Shown in pieces: positions 1 to 11,837 of a stretch of DNA of 64,000 nucleotides. Position 1 is the first letter of the stretch, and each line of letters starts with the position of its first letter. The translations under genes were made by a program, and so were the position numbers. The notes under the pieces were generated by a model, which did not search any database, was not told the origin of the DNA, and worked only from the letters and a program-made list of their open reading frames with translations. Source of the DNA: Valencia hispanica (Eukaryota > Chordata > Actinopteri > Cyprinodontiformes > Valenciidae); assembly GCA_963556495.2 (NCBI GenBank), contig OY747713.1, positions 42,411,461 through 42,475,460 on the forward strand, given 5' to 3'.

Positions 1-1183
1 TTGTGTAAAGACATTCTTTCATTCTAGCTTCTTCTGGAACAGTAGAGGAGACCGGAGCTGGTTGTCTCACTATTTGCTGTAGTGTATTTTGCTGGTCATC
101 AAAACATATTTTAAAAGACCTGTAGGCCTAATATCTTACAAATGTCTTTATTCTACAAGGAAATCTATAGAATAAATGAAAGCCTAGGATCCTGACTTTT
201 TTTTAAAAACGATTTATTACCTATCAAAGACACTCTTACCCAATGTGACGACGTTCCCCATGTTATGGTTAGTTGTCCCTGTTAATTTCAATAGGGGTGT
301 GGTTAAAATAGTAAGATGTTACGAAATTGTGTAATTTTTTCTTTTTTGAAATTAAAATGACAATGTTAGATTTGGATTATGAATAAATAATAACGGTCTT
401 TGTGTTCAGTCCCTAAAATTTAGCAAAGTAATGTATTATTCTGGTGAGTCGTGAAGTGAAAGAATCTATAGTGCAGAAAAATATAGTCTTGAACTAAGCA
501 ATAAGTTTTTCTTAATATAAACACAAAACAAATGTAAACCAACATTGTTCCTAATGCTCCAAATGCCTGAAAATGTATTGAGACTTTAAGCATTTTTCCC
601 TAGTTGATTTTCTGAACCATTATGTCAATTATTTAGCCTTATGTCAAAGTACAAAGGTCCAAGAGAAGATGAGCCTTCACAGAACATTTCGCTTGGAATT
701 GTTGATCGTTCTGCCAGCTGAAAAAACAGAAAGAAACGACTACTTCAACACTAGCATAAGAGCTGACACAAATATTTAAAATAGAGTTGGTTGTCAGATG
801 CAACAACCAACTGGAGCAGGGAGACAACCAGCCTCAAGTGACCTCTTGATAAAAAATTGTAGCTAGCTAACACACAGCTAGCTTAGCTAGCTTGATAAAC
901 GTTAGCTCAAATCAAAGTTCTCATCTTTGACTTTGATTATTGCTTTTAAAACCTAATAATTGAAAAACTTTTAATACGAAAATAACACCAACATTAAAAA
1001 TTACAAAATGTATCCTGACCTCAGTGTCGTGTTAAAATTCAAGGATGAACAGTGCAAAATGACAACATTAATAAGCCAAATGTTTAACATCAAAATCAAA
1101 CCACAGTGCCCTCTAGTATGGCTGTAATAAGCAATCCCCTGCTTTGAAGTTTGACCTGTATGTGCTGCTTTTTTCTGTCCCAG
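1..1183 (+). other. Probable intron or 5' flank of tpbg
   Basis: No coding sequence is visible. The stretch is AT-rich and ends in a pyrimidine tract followed by CAG at 1181-1183, a good splice acceptor directly before the tpbg exon. A small cluster of GCTAGCTA-type inverted repeats lies near 861-893. The most economical reading is the last intron of tpbg, with the signal-peptide exon upstream of the window. Confidence 0.55.
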
Positions 1184-2033
1184 AATTTCAACGGTGGAAT
1201 CCCACACCTTCTCCGGACTCCTCCGCCTTCGCTCTCTGGATCTGAGCAACAACCACCTGACAGTCATCCACCCCGAAGCCTTCAGCATCCTCAACCGGTC
1301 CCTGCGGGAGCTCAACCTCAGCCAAGCCCTCTACAACTACTCGTCGGTGAAGGACCTGGCGACTTCCCTTCACTCCAGCTCCATGGGGAACCTGCGGGTT
1401 CTGGATCTGTCCGACAACGGCCTCATCTACCTGCCCTCGCGCATCTTCTCCCACATGAGCAACCTGCGCCGGCTGCAGCTCTCCAACAACTCCCTGGTGG
1501 CCATCCGCAACCTCACCCTCTCTGGTCTGGAGAGCCTGGAGGAGCTCGATCTCACACTCAACGCCCTCAAGACTTTCCCCGAGGAAGGCTTACGGGAGTT
1601 GGACTCCCTGCCCCGAGCCTCTCTGCTTCTCGGGGAGAACCCGTTCACATGCATCTGCGGCATCGAACCCTTCGCGCTCTGGCTCAACAGGTCCCAGGAT
1701 CGCGTGAGCGACGCCGAGGGCCTCGTGTGCGTCTTCCCTCCCAGCATGAGGAACACATCCATCCTCGCAGTGGGCACACTGGCTCTGGAATGCCACCAGA
1801 GGGTCGCAGGGGCAGACCTCGCTTTGCAGACCTCCTACGTCTTCTTGGGAATTGTCCTGGGCTTCATAGGCCTCATTTTCCTCTTAGTACTTTACCTCAA
1901 CCGCAAGGGAATCAAGAAGCGTGCGTATGACATGCGGGACGCCTGCAGGGAGGTGTGGGAGGGCTACCACTACCGCTTCGAGATAGACTCTGACCCCAGG
2001 TTATCACAGGTTTCCACAAGCGCTGACGCGTGA
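1184..2033 (+). CDS. tpbg: Trophoblast glycoprotein (5T4/Waif1), terminal coding exon (partial)
   Basis: Type I membrane protein with leucine-rich repeats (LRRs); the family inhibits canonical Wnt signalling at the cell surface. The exon opens after the acceptor AG at 1182-1183, one base into a codon, and encodes 282 residues ending at TGA 2031-2033. There is no ATG at its start (the first in-frame candidate at 1194 is GTG), so it is a continuation exon. LRR cores are seen at exon residues about 15-26, 40-47, 71-80, 94-104 and 118-127. A C-terminal LRR cap follows with cysteines at about 156, 158, 182 and 203. A hydrophobic membrane span lies at about 216-238, then a cytoplasmic tail beginning LNRKGIKK and containing EGYHYRFEI and DPRL, which is diagnostic for TPBG. 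The signal peptide, N-terminal cap and first LRRs are missing. I cannot tell which teleost paralogue (a or b) this is. Long ORFs in other frames over this exon are shadows caused by its high GC. Confidence 0.9.
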
Positions 2034-2270
2034 GAAGACGATCGCCGCACTACTTCCATAAGAAACTCTTTCTCCTAGTTCATTTATCAGCAGCAGAATG
2101 TAAAAAAAAATGGACAGACGAGCCTGTAAATATATTAAAAAAAAGACTTTGATTGAAGCATGTACTCCTCAGTTAAATGGAGATGTTTGACAATTTCAAG
2201 TAAGTGCCTCAGTAAGCTCAGTATTGTTTCTCAATATCTGAATCAAAAAGATCTCGTAGAAAAGCACTGC

Positions 2271-2276
2271 AATAAA
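2271..2276 (+). promoter_or_regulatory. Polyadenylation signal of tpbg
   Basis: AATAAA lies 238 bases after the tpbg stop codon. An A-rich stretch at 2100-2150 is a weaker alternative. This gives a short 3' UTR. Confidence 0.55.
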
Positions 2277-2299
2277 ATTCTGACACTATGAAAACAAAC

Positions 2300-3230
2300 C
2301 TTTGGGAATTTAAAGCACAATCACTCATTCATCTTTGATCCCTTTCAAGCCCTTTGGTCCCTCCGGCCTCCTGCCCCAGGGTGCCAGAGAGGAATTAAGC
2401 CACCAAAAGCTTTTTTTCCCACTCTGGCCCTCTTTGGCTGTTAGATTTGAAGAGGAGAAGACAATTCAGGCCGGCGGAAATCTCCCCTGCCCCTTCTTTT
2501 TAATTTTTTTTTCCCTTTTTCTGTTTTTCGTGAAACTTTGCTTTGTTTCAACTCCTCGAGTTTTATTGTCAAAATGATGAGAACCAGCCCCGAGCTGAGG
2601 CCGCTGAAAGTAGCCTTCCCCCCAACCCATTCCCTTCCTCCTTAAAGACAAGAGCCCTCGCTCTGGAGGCTCTTTGAAGGGGTGGAAGAAAAAAGAAAAA
2701 AGGTCTGGCTCTCCACGTTTTTTCTGTTTAGGGGGCTTTTCCTCCCTGCAATGATAAGATACAGATGATTCTGAAACACCAGCCACATTGTTTCATTCAC
2801 AAGGTCTTTTCAAGTGCTCGGTGAAGAAAGAACAATATGTGCTTTAAAGGGTCTGTTTAGATTTCCCAAAGTGAAGTTCTTATCAGAAACAGCTTTCTTA
2901 CCTATAGTAGGAAGATGTCATATTGTAGTCAGTTTGTAGAGAAGAACTGAATCCTCAGAGCTGTGGAAAGCTAACAGCTGGCCAACTGGATCAACAGAAA
3001 CAGGGCTTCACAGGCTTCAATGTGGGTCCAACAAATAACAAGTAGAGAGCATTTTACCAGCAGTAAACAGCACTCAGAAGGATTTTTTTTGTTTGGACAA
3101 TCAAGGACAAATTATCATGAGCGAGTGAAGCTAACTGCTAATCTTAAAAATGCCAAAGTTATTTCTACCCCTGCCTCAGTTTTAAGGATCTCCTTTCCAT
3201 AACCCAAATCCTTACTTCCCACCCCAGATT
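2300..3230. other. Non-coding DNA downstream of tpbg, no gene seen
   Basis: No credible exon is seen. The stretch 2335-2800 has mixed composition, is not obviously repeated elsewhere in the window, and holds long homopolymer tracts. It could be regulatory, but conservation cannot be judged here. Confidence 0.4.
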
Positions 3231-3800
3231 ATCAGGGGTGTAAGGGTACCTAAAGCTCACAAGACAAGACAAGACACAATATCGATTTCACGAGAACGAG
3301 GCGCGACAAGATTTTACTATTGCTTTCAAGAACACTTCAACCATCAAATTTAATCTACAAAAAAAAATTTATTGTGCATTTTTATAGATTTTTACTGCAA
3401 ACTCAACAAATTGATGTCTTTGTCTTTGTAACCCTTCAGACCTTAGGGCGGTGCTTTAACTTCGCATGGTCTGCAGTACAGCATTACGATTGATGGAGTG
3501 ATTGCGATGTAGTTCAGTGTACTTCTAGGCTATTTATTGTTCTTACTGGAAACCCAAAAAGGTGCCAAACAGATGATTTCAGAGTAGTTTGAGCATCCTC
3601 TATTACAACTTCATCAGTCAAAGGCATGCTGACTGCAACTAGCTAGTGCTCGCAGGATAACAGTCACCTCAAAGAGAAATATTGTGATGTTTCGATATCG
3701 TGAGATCTTGTCGCACAAGAGATTACTACTTGTCGCACTAGAGATTATCTATTAGATTCAAGTAGGGACTCTGGCTGGGCCACTCCAAAACCTATTCATC
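3231..3800. repeat. Degenerate hAT-like MITE and Tc1 scrap
   Basis: A segment starting CAGGGGTGTAAGGGTACC (hAT-like) contains GCGACAAGAT near 3302. Its partial inverted counterpart near 3700-3720 includes a shared ATATCG motif, suggesting a decayed inverted-repeat element. At 3770-3795 the phrase GGCTGGGCCACTCCAAAAC resembles the interior of fish Tc1-like elements. Confidence 0.3.
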
Positions 3801-3949
3801 ACTTGAAGAAACATGTTGAATTAAAAATAAATATAAATCTAAAAGTGGAATGAATAGTTTTCTCCTGAGCTGTTTGCGTAACAACAATATAAGATGCAAA
3901 AGCTAGACCTGCATGGTATTAGTGGCAGCTCATCGAGCTTGCCATGTAT

Positions 3950-4065
3950 CTTATTAACACACAGAAATCAGAATCAGCTTTATTGACCAAGATTTTGTGG
4001 AATTTGACTTTGGTTTCACGCTCACAGCAGATATTAAGTATAAAAGTACAAAGTACATCTTGCGC
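3950..4065 (-). mobile_element. 3' tail of a fish LINE/SINE (minus strand)
   Basis: AGAATCAGCTTTATTGACCAAG followed by GGAATTTGACTTTGGTT is the reverse complement of a common teleost retrotransposon 3' end. Only about 100 bases remain, so no coding part is left. Confidence 0.4.
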
Positions 4066-4099
4066 TATCTTGAAATACGTGAAATATAATAGCCTGCGA

Positions 4100-7000
4100 C
4101 ATATTGCATTCCGAGCAGTCTTTTTTTGGATTGCAATAAAGATTGACGTGACTGTGCAGCTTTAGTAGTGACAATATATTACTAAAGGTTAGATGCTCTA
4201 TTTATCAGCTAATATGGTTTTGTATTCTACAGATCCCTGACTAGCTTTGTTGGCCTTCTGTGAATGTATCTTCTTTTCTTCTCACTGCGATATGACATTT
4301 GTCTACTCCAGGTAACTACAGGAACCCCCTTGGAACTTTCAATGCTACCACTGCCTTTTACAATTAAAGCATTAACTGTATTCTATTTGTACTTGGAAGT
4401 CATATTTTTCAAATTTCCAGTGGGAAATACATGTAGAACCCACCCTGTAGTCGGAATTCTAACTGGGAAAGTCCAGGTTCAGGATGTCGTAAATGTGGCA
4501 GGTGGGAACTTTTTATCAGCCTTTCTGATTATATTTCATTAAACCAGTGGGGTTCGTGGTGATGTTCATCAGTTTTTTGTAAACATGCTATTTTAAATGC
4601 GTAAATGGACAGAACTGCGTTTTCTTGTATTTGTAAAAGTGCCATGACAGTGTTTCCTGTCTTGGCATGTATGTTTAAAAAAAAAGGTGTTGGGGAGACC
4701 TAAACATCAGGAAGGAATGAAACTCAAGGGATGTGATGTCCTTGGAAGTATGTGTTTTGCTTTAGATGCACCGCCCCCTCTCCCCCCCGGGCGTTAGTAG
4801 TGGATGTATATCGGGATCAAAGGTGTAGATTTTGCAGTGGTCAACTGCGTCACCATGAGATACTTGGTCATGCTGTCAGTTTCAGTTTCAGGGATCTTTT
4901 TTTCTCCCGAAAAAAGATTTCAAATTTTCATCAGTGTTTGTGTGATGTAGCATAAGATTAAATAATGTATTTAATCGTTTTTTTCGGTCATATGTTTACA
5001 GCATTGGCTTAAGTTGTGCGTGAATATTAAAGGACCCATGGTGCGGAATTTGATTTGTCCAGAATTCTATGGCAGCCAGCTTAGCTTTTAATTAAACTGT
5101 GTAAGCGACATAGTTATAACATAGGATGATGGAAGGTTATTTACCTGAGCCAGTGTATCTTCCTTTTCTTTTGGAATTCAAGGAAAATACGCAACGGTAA
5201 GACAGGAGAATAACATTTAGCACCACAACCATTAGCAAATCCTTCTGAATTGGACTTCCAGTTGGTACGTCTGAGCTCTGACTTCCGAGACAAATTCGAC
5301 ACAGCATAAGCAACCTGTGTGATTTTTGAAGTAGTTTTTTTCAAAACTTAACTCCTTTATCCAATCTGAAATCTAAAGTCCCAAATGGGACGCACGTGTT
5401 CAAACAGATACAGCGAATTAATCCCAGATGGTGTCATGTGTGTCATCTTTGTTTTTCCCAAATGACAAAAGCACTTCTCTGTGGCCTTTTGATGCTCCCA
5501 ACTCTCAACCAAAAGAAGAAATCTCAAGCTGCCATTCCTCAATGTGTTTATTGCCTAAATTGCTAGCTATCAAGGTATTTAGAATAGGCAGAGAGAGGAG
5601 GCCTGGAATTAAGTAAAACAACCTCCCTTTGTTCAAAGCCAGAGCAGCATCTTCATCCTATCAGTACGTCCAAACCTCTCCGCCGGCGATCCCAAAATGT
5701 TTATACCGTGGAGCCTTTTCAGCGCATGTGGAATGACAAAAAAGAAACATGAGGAACTCTTGATATTTGTACACTCATTTAGCCCCAAATGTAATCTAGT
5801 GTGTTTTTGAAAAGCAACACAAATGAATGTAATCTTAATGTTTGGAGCGAGGTCGGCGTATCGTCCCTAGAGCCGCAGTGCCACATTAAGCCGGACATTT
5901 AGAAGGCTGAAGGAGAAAACAATTGAGCTTCGCAGGCTGACACCAAGGGGCAGCTTGGATGGCGAGACGTTTCCAATAAGCTTTGTTTTCCAGTGCAACA
6001 AAACAAAAAGAACAATGCTTCATGATGCTCATTGTCTCAGAATCCACAAACGGTCGTTGTGCCGGAGTGTGAAAGGATTCTTTCACGATGACAAAAGTGG
6101 AGCGCTATGATCCAGCTATTGTTAAACTCCCATCATTCTTAATAATTGCGTTTGGAAGGAAAATCCCATGAGGAGCTTTCATTGGCCTGTTACACAACAA
6201 GTCACGCCCATGGCATTAAGCCCGACCGTGGGTCATTGGTGTCAATTTGCGTAGCAGAAAGAAGAAAAATGTTCCCTGCATGTCATTACTTCCCTTTTTA
6301 CTCATTAAAGTGTGCATTAAAACCATGCCTTTTCTTGTGTTTTTATGACTGGGGCTGAAAAAAAATATAAGACTTGTTTGCTGTGGGCTGTGCATGGCTG
6401 TCTCAGTGGGGAAACAATTAAATACAGGCAGACACTCTATTACCCTCTGTGTAAAAGTTATGCTTGTTAAAAACAAGCAATTCCTTCACCCCCCCCCCCC
6501 CCCCATTAGGATTGCTTGTTGCTCATATGTGAATAAAAGATAGCCTTTCTTTCCACTCTTTCGCTGCAAGCCATTTGTTTAGCCGGGGTTTCTTCCCCAG
6601 GAAGCAGTTTTAAGAACTCGTAACAGCTTGATGTCGCTGGGTTGTGTGCAACATGTGGTTTGTGCAAAAAAAATCCACCCAGAGAAACAAATGTGTCTTC
6701 TCCAGCCTAGCTCTGGAGCACAGCAGGGTTTTGATTTTATGTGCCTCCCGTCTCTGTTCAACATCTTGGCACCATTACATGGATTTAATGGCTAAGATAG
6801 GAAGTATGACTTAAAAGTCAGCACCACATCTGCCAGGAATTGAACACGTTTAAAAAAAAAAAAGAAAAGAAAAAAGAGAGAGACCGCAACAGTCGGCGGC
6901 GTGACGACAGAGACAAAGTGGCATCTAGCCCCTCCGCTGACAGTCTGACAAATACAGCTGTCTCTGCCTCCAGCTAAGGACTCGTCATCATTCACATCTG

Positions 7001-7110
7001 CTATTGCTTCACATAACTCTTCCTTTATTTGATGAAATCCAAAACCGTAGGCTACCCATTGCAGACTCTTCGCTTCTAGCTTGTCTTATTTACATAGTCA
7101 TCCTAGAGTT
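4100..7110. other. Gene-free, repeat-poor stretch
   Basis: No convincing exon, RNA gene or recognisable transposon is seen. It holds a C homopolymer near 6489-6504 and an A-rich tract near 6850-6880. The blocks at about 5640-6250 and 6540-6770 look single-copy within the window and could be conserved regulatory DNA around tpbg. Confidence 0.4.
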
Positions 7111-7499
7111 GATGTGTGTGCCTTGTTAAAGCACTATTTGACCTTTTGTTTTTTACCTTTTGTCATCTAGCAAACACAAAACCTCCATTTATTTTACTGG
7201 AATTTTAAGTTGCAGACACATGGTGGTGTACAATTTTGAACTGGAAAGCAATGATTTTCAGCAGAATTAAAAAAAAAAAAGTATGGAGGGCTTAAATATT
7301 TACTCCTGACTATACTGTGTAGAGTGACTTTTTGCTGCGATTACAAGTGTGACTTTTTGGGGGGAAATATCTGTACTGATTTATACAGCTAGAGATGAAA
7401 ATGTTTGCCCCTTCTTTTTTGCAGCTTACATTAAAGGGGACATATGCCTGTTTTTAACCAATTTATAATACTCTAGGTTTATGCTCTGTACAAAACATG

Positions 7500-7655
7500 T
7501 TAATTCAATTCAATTCAGTTTATTCATATAGCGCCAATTCACAACAGATGTCATCTCAAGGCACTTAACAAGAAGTCATTTCAATACATTTATACAAACA
7601 TTCCAATCAGTTAAAAAGTTTCCTATTTAAGGAATCCCAGCAGATTGCGTCAGTC
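7500..7655 (-). mobile_element. L2 retrotransposon 3' end, strongly 5'-truncated
   Basis: Starts with the TTCAATTCAATTCAGTTTAT tail and a block reading GCGCCAATTCACAACAGATG, the minus-strand 3' UTR found in every L2 copy of the window (for example 15579 and 57785). Only about 155 bases are present. Confidence 0.75.
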
Positions 7656-7696
7656 ATTAATACATTTCTTAGCAGTAAATCACTCTCACATTAAGC

Positions 7697-8449
7697 CAGT
7701 GTTTCTCAAACTATGGGGCGAACCCCACTAGTGGGGCGCAGAGGTATTGCAGGTGGGGCGTGACATCAACGGGATTTAAATAGTTTTTTCCCCCCTAGAT
7801 TCTGTCGTTGTGAATGTTTCACTGCACTGTAAATTAAATCAACCAGCTCCCCCCTCTCACAAAATCAAACACACTCAAATAAATGAGCAATTGTGATCAT
7901 CATTGTAAACAGAACCGGGACCTGGAACATCGGGCTGGGAGTTTGACGTTGGAATATATCGCAGCAGAACAAAACAAGGTGAAGTAGCAGCATTATCAGA
8001 GATTCCATCTAGAAAATGTACAAATATCTAAAAAGATCAGGGAACGTTTCCGAGTAAGAGAAGTCACACAGTCAACCACGGAGGAAATACAGGGATGAGT
8101 ATCTTGCTCTTTATTTATTTTAGTATTTTTTTATTTTGTACCTTTGAAAGCTTTGTAAATTTGATAAAACTACAACTTTAATTTTCTCCAACTGTGAGCT
8201 GAAGTTCTACATGTAGCAACTACTGACAGCATATATTTCTGAGCCGGTTTTATACCAGTGAGCAAACCCTTTGTTCCAACCAATTTATACCCTTAAAAAC
8301 TTGTAGACAAACTCGGCTATTTAAATAAATAAAAAAATTTAAAAATCAGGCGTGGTCACCATTCTGTTGGGGCGATAAAAGCATGGAGGGGGCTTGTGTA
8401 TGCGCCTTTGTCCAAAGTGAGGAATGATAAAAAAGTTTGAGAAACACTG
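7697..8449. mobile_element. Non-autonomous hAT element
   Basis: Terminal inverted repeats CAGTGTTTCTCAAACT at 7697 and its complement ending at 8449. The flanking 8-bp sequences CATTAAGC (7689-7696) and CATTAATC (8450-8457) differ by one base, as expected for a hAT target duplication. It is 753 bp long with no transposase frame. Confidence 0.8.
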
Positions 8450-9282
8450 CATTAATCCATCTCCCCAGCTCAATTCTTCACAATTTCAGCCCCTTTCAGA
8501 ATGAGCCGTTTAGAGGACTCTGTCTGTTTTATGCACGATAGCGCTTGCAGACCACGCCCACCTATCTTGTTACTAGGCTGTGTGTCACACATGAAAATGG
8601 CATGGAAGTGGTGGGCGGGGTTTGAAAAGTGAGGGGCTGCAAAAGGCAAATTCCACTTTTTGTAATGTCACAATAAGGCACTTTTTCAAACGGCTTGTAG
8701 AAGCACAAGATTTCTGACAGGAAAAATGAGCTAAATTAATTGAATGGTTTTTATTCATGTTTTGAGTGTTTATAGAGGCAGCAGAGAGCCAAATGGCAAC
8801 ACAAAAAGTGACATTGGCACAATATGTCCCCTTTAAGTTCAGGAAGAAAAATCATGCACGGTTTTCAGATTTCATTACAAAAAAGGGCGTTATGTCCAGT
8901 TGTATCCATTGTAGAATCATCTTTCTAAGTTATTGCAACTGCAAGACCCCGCTTCCCCGCTTGCAAAATAGTATACTAAATGAGTTGTGGTTGTATGTTT
9001 TGGGTTATTGTCCTGCTGGAAGATGAACAACCTCTAACAGGTTCCCATCTATCCTAATCAGCTTCCCTGTCTCTGCTGAAAAAATCCCCCAAAAAACATT
9101 CCTACAGCATGATGCTGCCACCACCATGTTTCATGGAAGGGATGATTTGGACGTTGACTGTGCCATTCTAAAACATGATTATTCTTAAGGCGTCTCATTG
9201 GAGCTCAGGCTACATGTTAAGAGTAGTTACCCACGATCATATCGCTGCCGCCACCACCTCTAAACACCTTCTTTGTCACCTA

Positions 9283-9583
9283 GGGGGCCTGATTTATCAA
9301 AGGTTTGCGCTTGTTCAAACGTGTGCAAGGCTCACAGCGGGCGCAAAAACATGCAGCAGGTGATTTACTAATCAGGTGCAGGGAGGACTGCGCCTGGCAC
9401 ACACAGCAGCGGACGCAAAGTCCTCATTTGAGTACTGCTCTTTGTGCCTGTTATGATTGGCGTACACAGTCTTAGTTGATCACCCGCAAATCAGAAACAC
9501 GGCCTTCAAGTAAATGTTTTGTGGCGCACACAATTTTGCGCTCCTTTTTTGGGGGGGGGGGGTAATGTTGATGAATCAGACCC
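9283..9583. mobile_element. Short MITE inside the Tc1-like element
   Basis: The ends are inverted: GGGCCTGATTTATCAA near 9285 and the complement of GGGTCTGATTCATCAA at 9568-9583. CTA flanks both sides, so the target duplication is TA or CTA. About 300 bp, no coding sequence, superfamily undecided. Confidence 0.5.
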
Positions 9584-10431
9584 TAAGTGTCTTGTGGCAA
9601 CCAGCACACAGGACGTCTTTTGTTTTTTGTTTTTCTTTTAACATTGAGTTTCTTCTTGCCACTCTTTCAAAAATAGCCAGATTTGTGGAAGGCTCCACTA
9701 ATAGTTGCCATGTCGACAGATTGTAGCCCCACTAGACTTACCATGGGTCACTTGGTTGCTTCTCTGATTATGCTGATGCTGTCCTTGCTCTGCCTGTCAG
9801 TGGGTTTGTTATTGCTTTACCACCCAGCCCTGTGCTGCGTTCTTTCGTCTTCATGAATCTTTGTTCACTGAACAGCTGTATTTACGCTGAGATTCTTACA
9901 CAGGTAGACAATTTTTATTTTAATCAAGGATGTCCAAGTAAAGTGGAATAAATACAAATGCACGCCACCCTTTTTAGCTCTTTATTTTTTTACGAATTTT
10001 GTGAACCACTCACCATTTTTCTTCACTTCGTATTTATGCAACTCCGTATGTTCTCATAAAAATCCACTGATTTATGGTTGTAATGTGCATAAAGAAAAGA
10101 GTCTAGGGGTATGAATACTTTTGCAAGGCACTGTGAATCAATAGCTCCACTTCCCTTGTCTTTTCATCCATCATCTCTAACAAGTCTAGCCAGTGAAGGA
10201 AGGGGAGGCTTAACAACAGAAGTGTCCCCAGTGGGGTAGTAACCATTGTTCTGCTGCTCACTTGATCAATGTGACCAATTGTGTTTGCCACTGGATGCAA
10301 GTAAAGAGGAGCTGGTCCAGCTAGTCCAGCCGCCCATTAAAGCCAACTGGCCCTCTCATTTATCACTTCCATAATGGTGGGAGCCCAACAAAACGCCTGT
10401 ACACACATCTAGCCTGCAGCGCAAGGCGGCC

Positions 10432-10433
<2 letters not shown>

Positions 10434-10504
<71 letters not shown>
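10434..10504. repeat. (CA)n microsatellite
   Basis: An uninterrupted AC dinucleotide run of about 35 units. The cysteine/valine ORF over it on the minus strand is an artefact of the repeat. Confidence 0.98.
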
Positions 10505-10507
<3 letters not shown>

Positions 10508-10834
10508 CCTTATCGTGAGCGCTACACATGCTCTCTTTTGAGAGTGACAAGTCCTAACAAATGTTTGTCATACTTTGATATCACATATGACAAAGGCACA
10601 TTATATTGTCAATAGAAAAAAACTTGGATTTTTTTCTTCAGGTTTTCACTTTTTTTGCACAGTGGTGGGGTCACCTTTCCCTCCAAACTCATTATTCTGA
10701 TTATTTCACTGCAAAAGACATACATGTTTTTAATATTTTTCATCAGATATGTAATGCATCTTTCCAATAGAAAAACATTTGATTGTAATTACACGTGTAG
10801 GCAAAAATAAAATATTAAATAATTGGATAATTAC

Positions 10835-11602
10835 GGTGCATTCACACCAAAGCGTCAAAAACACTCCGCACGCCAAAGTTGGACACTTTAACACTCGCAG
10901 CTCGACGTGCGTCCAAAGCCAATTGGACGTGCGTCCAAATGGTATATTTTGACCCGCGTCAAGCTGGAAATACGCAACTTGTGGGCGGAGCTAGTGCCAG
11001 ACGGTGTTTTTGCAAGATGGCAGCTGTCGATCTAGCGTTGGAAGAGAGAGTCTCCATTCTCTATTTATGGTGGAGAGTACCCTGCGCAGGTTCACAGGGT
11101 CAGTAACTTGAAAACTTTCAAAAGTGAAATGAACTTACCAGGTTGCCCTATCTCCACATTCCACACTCCACACTCCATATTCCTCCAAGCGAGGTCCTTT
11201 TTATTCCTGTCTCTGTAGTGAAAGCAGCTGGTGTTGTATAGCTCAGGGTGATTAGCCACGGCCATTATCAGTATTTCCTCCATGTTAAATTAATGAATTT
11301 TCCCGGACCTGACCCCGTGAACTGGGTCACAGCATCACATTACACCATGTCACCAGACTCCTGATTGCTTGGCGCAGCGCAAATTGACGCCAAAGTTCAG
11401 ATTTTTCAACTTCAGCGGCAGAAGCAAAAACGCTCGTCACGCGCGAATGCACAAAATGCACCACATAAAATGACGCGCGTCAAATCCCTCATTCAGGCAG
11501 AAACACGTAGATAGGCTGACGCGCGTCAGCGCGCTTCTGCATTGACCTTACATGTAAACCTGACGCCCATGACGCTACAAACACGTTTGGTGTGAACGCA
11601 CC
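10835..11602. mobile_element. Internally deleted PIF/Harbinger transposon
   Basis: Inverted ends GGTGCATTCACACCAAA (10835) and the complement of GGTGCGTTCACACCAAA (ending 11602). ATTAC flanks both sides; it includes the TTA usual for the superfamily. Inside lie two convergent remnants. On plus, a frame near 11016-11080 reads MAAVDLALEERVSILYLW, like the start of Harbinger nucleases. On minus, a frame at 11092-11283 begins MEEILIMAVANHPELY and contains a KKDLAWRN motif, like the MADF/Myb-SANT DNA-binding partner. Both frames are cut short. GCGTC-rich subterminal blocks lie near 11400-11580. Confidence 0.7.
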
Positions 11603-11639
11603 ATTACACTTGAAAATACATTTTTTGGAACGGGCACTT

Positions 11640-11837
11640 GTACTATTTTTTCATCTTGTCTCAAAATTGACATGCAATAATGGATTGTGGGCAATACACT
11701 TCGAAGTGCAGAGCAAGGCTTGCTAAAGGAGCAGGGCCAAGGTCCACTCTGGAGAATCAGGACACCCTATGCACTCGCACACCTAGACAGGAACATGCAC
11801 TTCCACGCACAAGGGTGGAAGTGCGAGTATTGGGACA
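11640..11837. repeat. Unresolved short repeat
   Basis: Contains internal inverted pieces (CACTTCCACGC near 11799 and GGTGGAAGTGCGAG near 11814) and a TATTGGGACAGG motif I associate with fish MITEs. Boundaries and family are not established. Confidence 0.3.

Larger units (their letters stand above)
7431..8836. mobile_element. TTAA-type MITE (Kolobok/T2-like), itself carrying insertions
   Basis: The ends are a perfect 15-base inverted repeat, TTAAAGGGGACATAT at 7431-7445 and its complement at 8822-8836. TTAA at both tips fits a TTAA target duplication. The start TTAAAGG followed by purines matches T2-type MITEs assigned to the Kolobok superfamily; piggyBac also uses TTAA but has different tips. 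It contains an L2 tail (7500-7655) and a hAT element (7697-8449). Confidence 0.65.
7117..10133 (-). mobile_element. Tc1-like transposon, degenerate and broken by insertions
   Basis: The right terminus at about 10105-10133 reads GGGGTATGAATACTTTTGC then AAGGCACTGT, a familiar teleost Tc1-type inverted repeat. The left end near 7117 (TGTGCCTTGTTAAAGCACTA) is its decayed mate, followed by typical interior sequence at 7185-7320. On the minus strand a transposase remnant encodes KHGGGSIML near 9100-9125 and then a QQDN-type motif near 9005-9025, in the correct Tc1 order. It is interrupted by the MITE at 7431-8836 and the element at 9283-9583. No intact reading frame remains. Confidence 0.6.

Noticed and set aside
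1151..1930. 259-codon plus-strand ORF and three minus-strand ORFs overlapping the tpbg exon
   Set aside because: They are alternative frames of a GC-rich LRR exon: Pro/Gln/His-rich with no domain, while the 1184-2033 frame encodes a complete LRR/cap/membrane/tail series.
10356..10550. Cys/Val-repeat ORF on minus
   Set aside because: Translation of the CA microsatellite.
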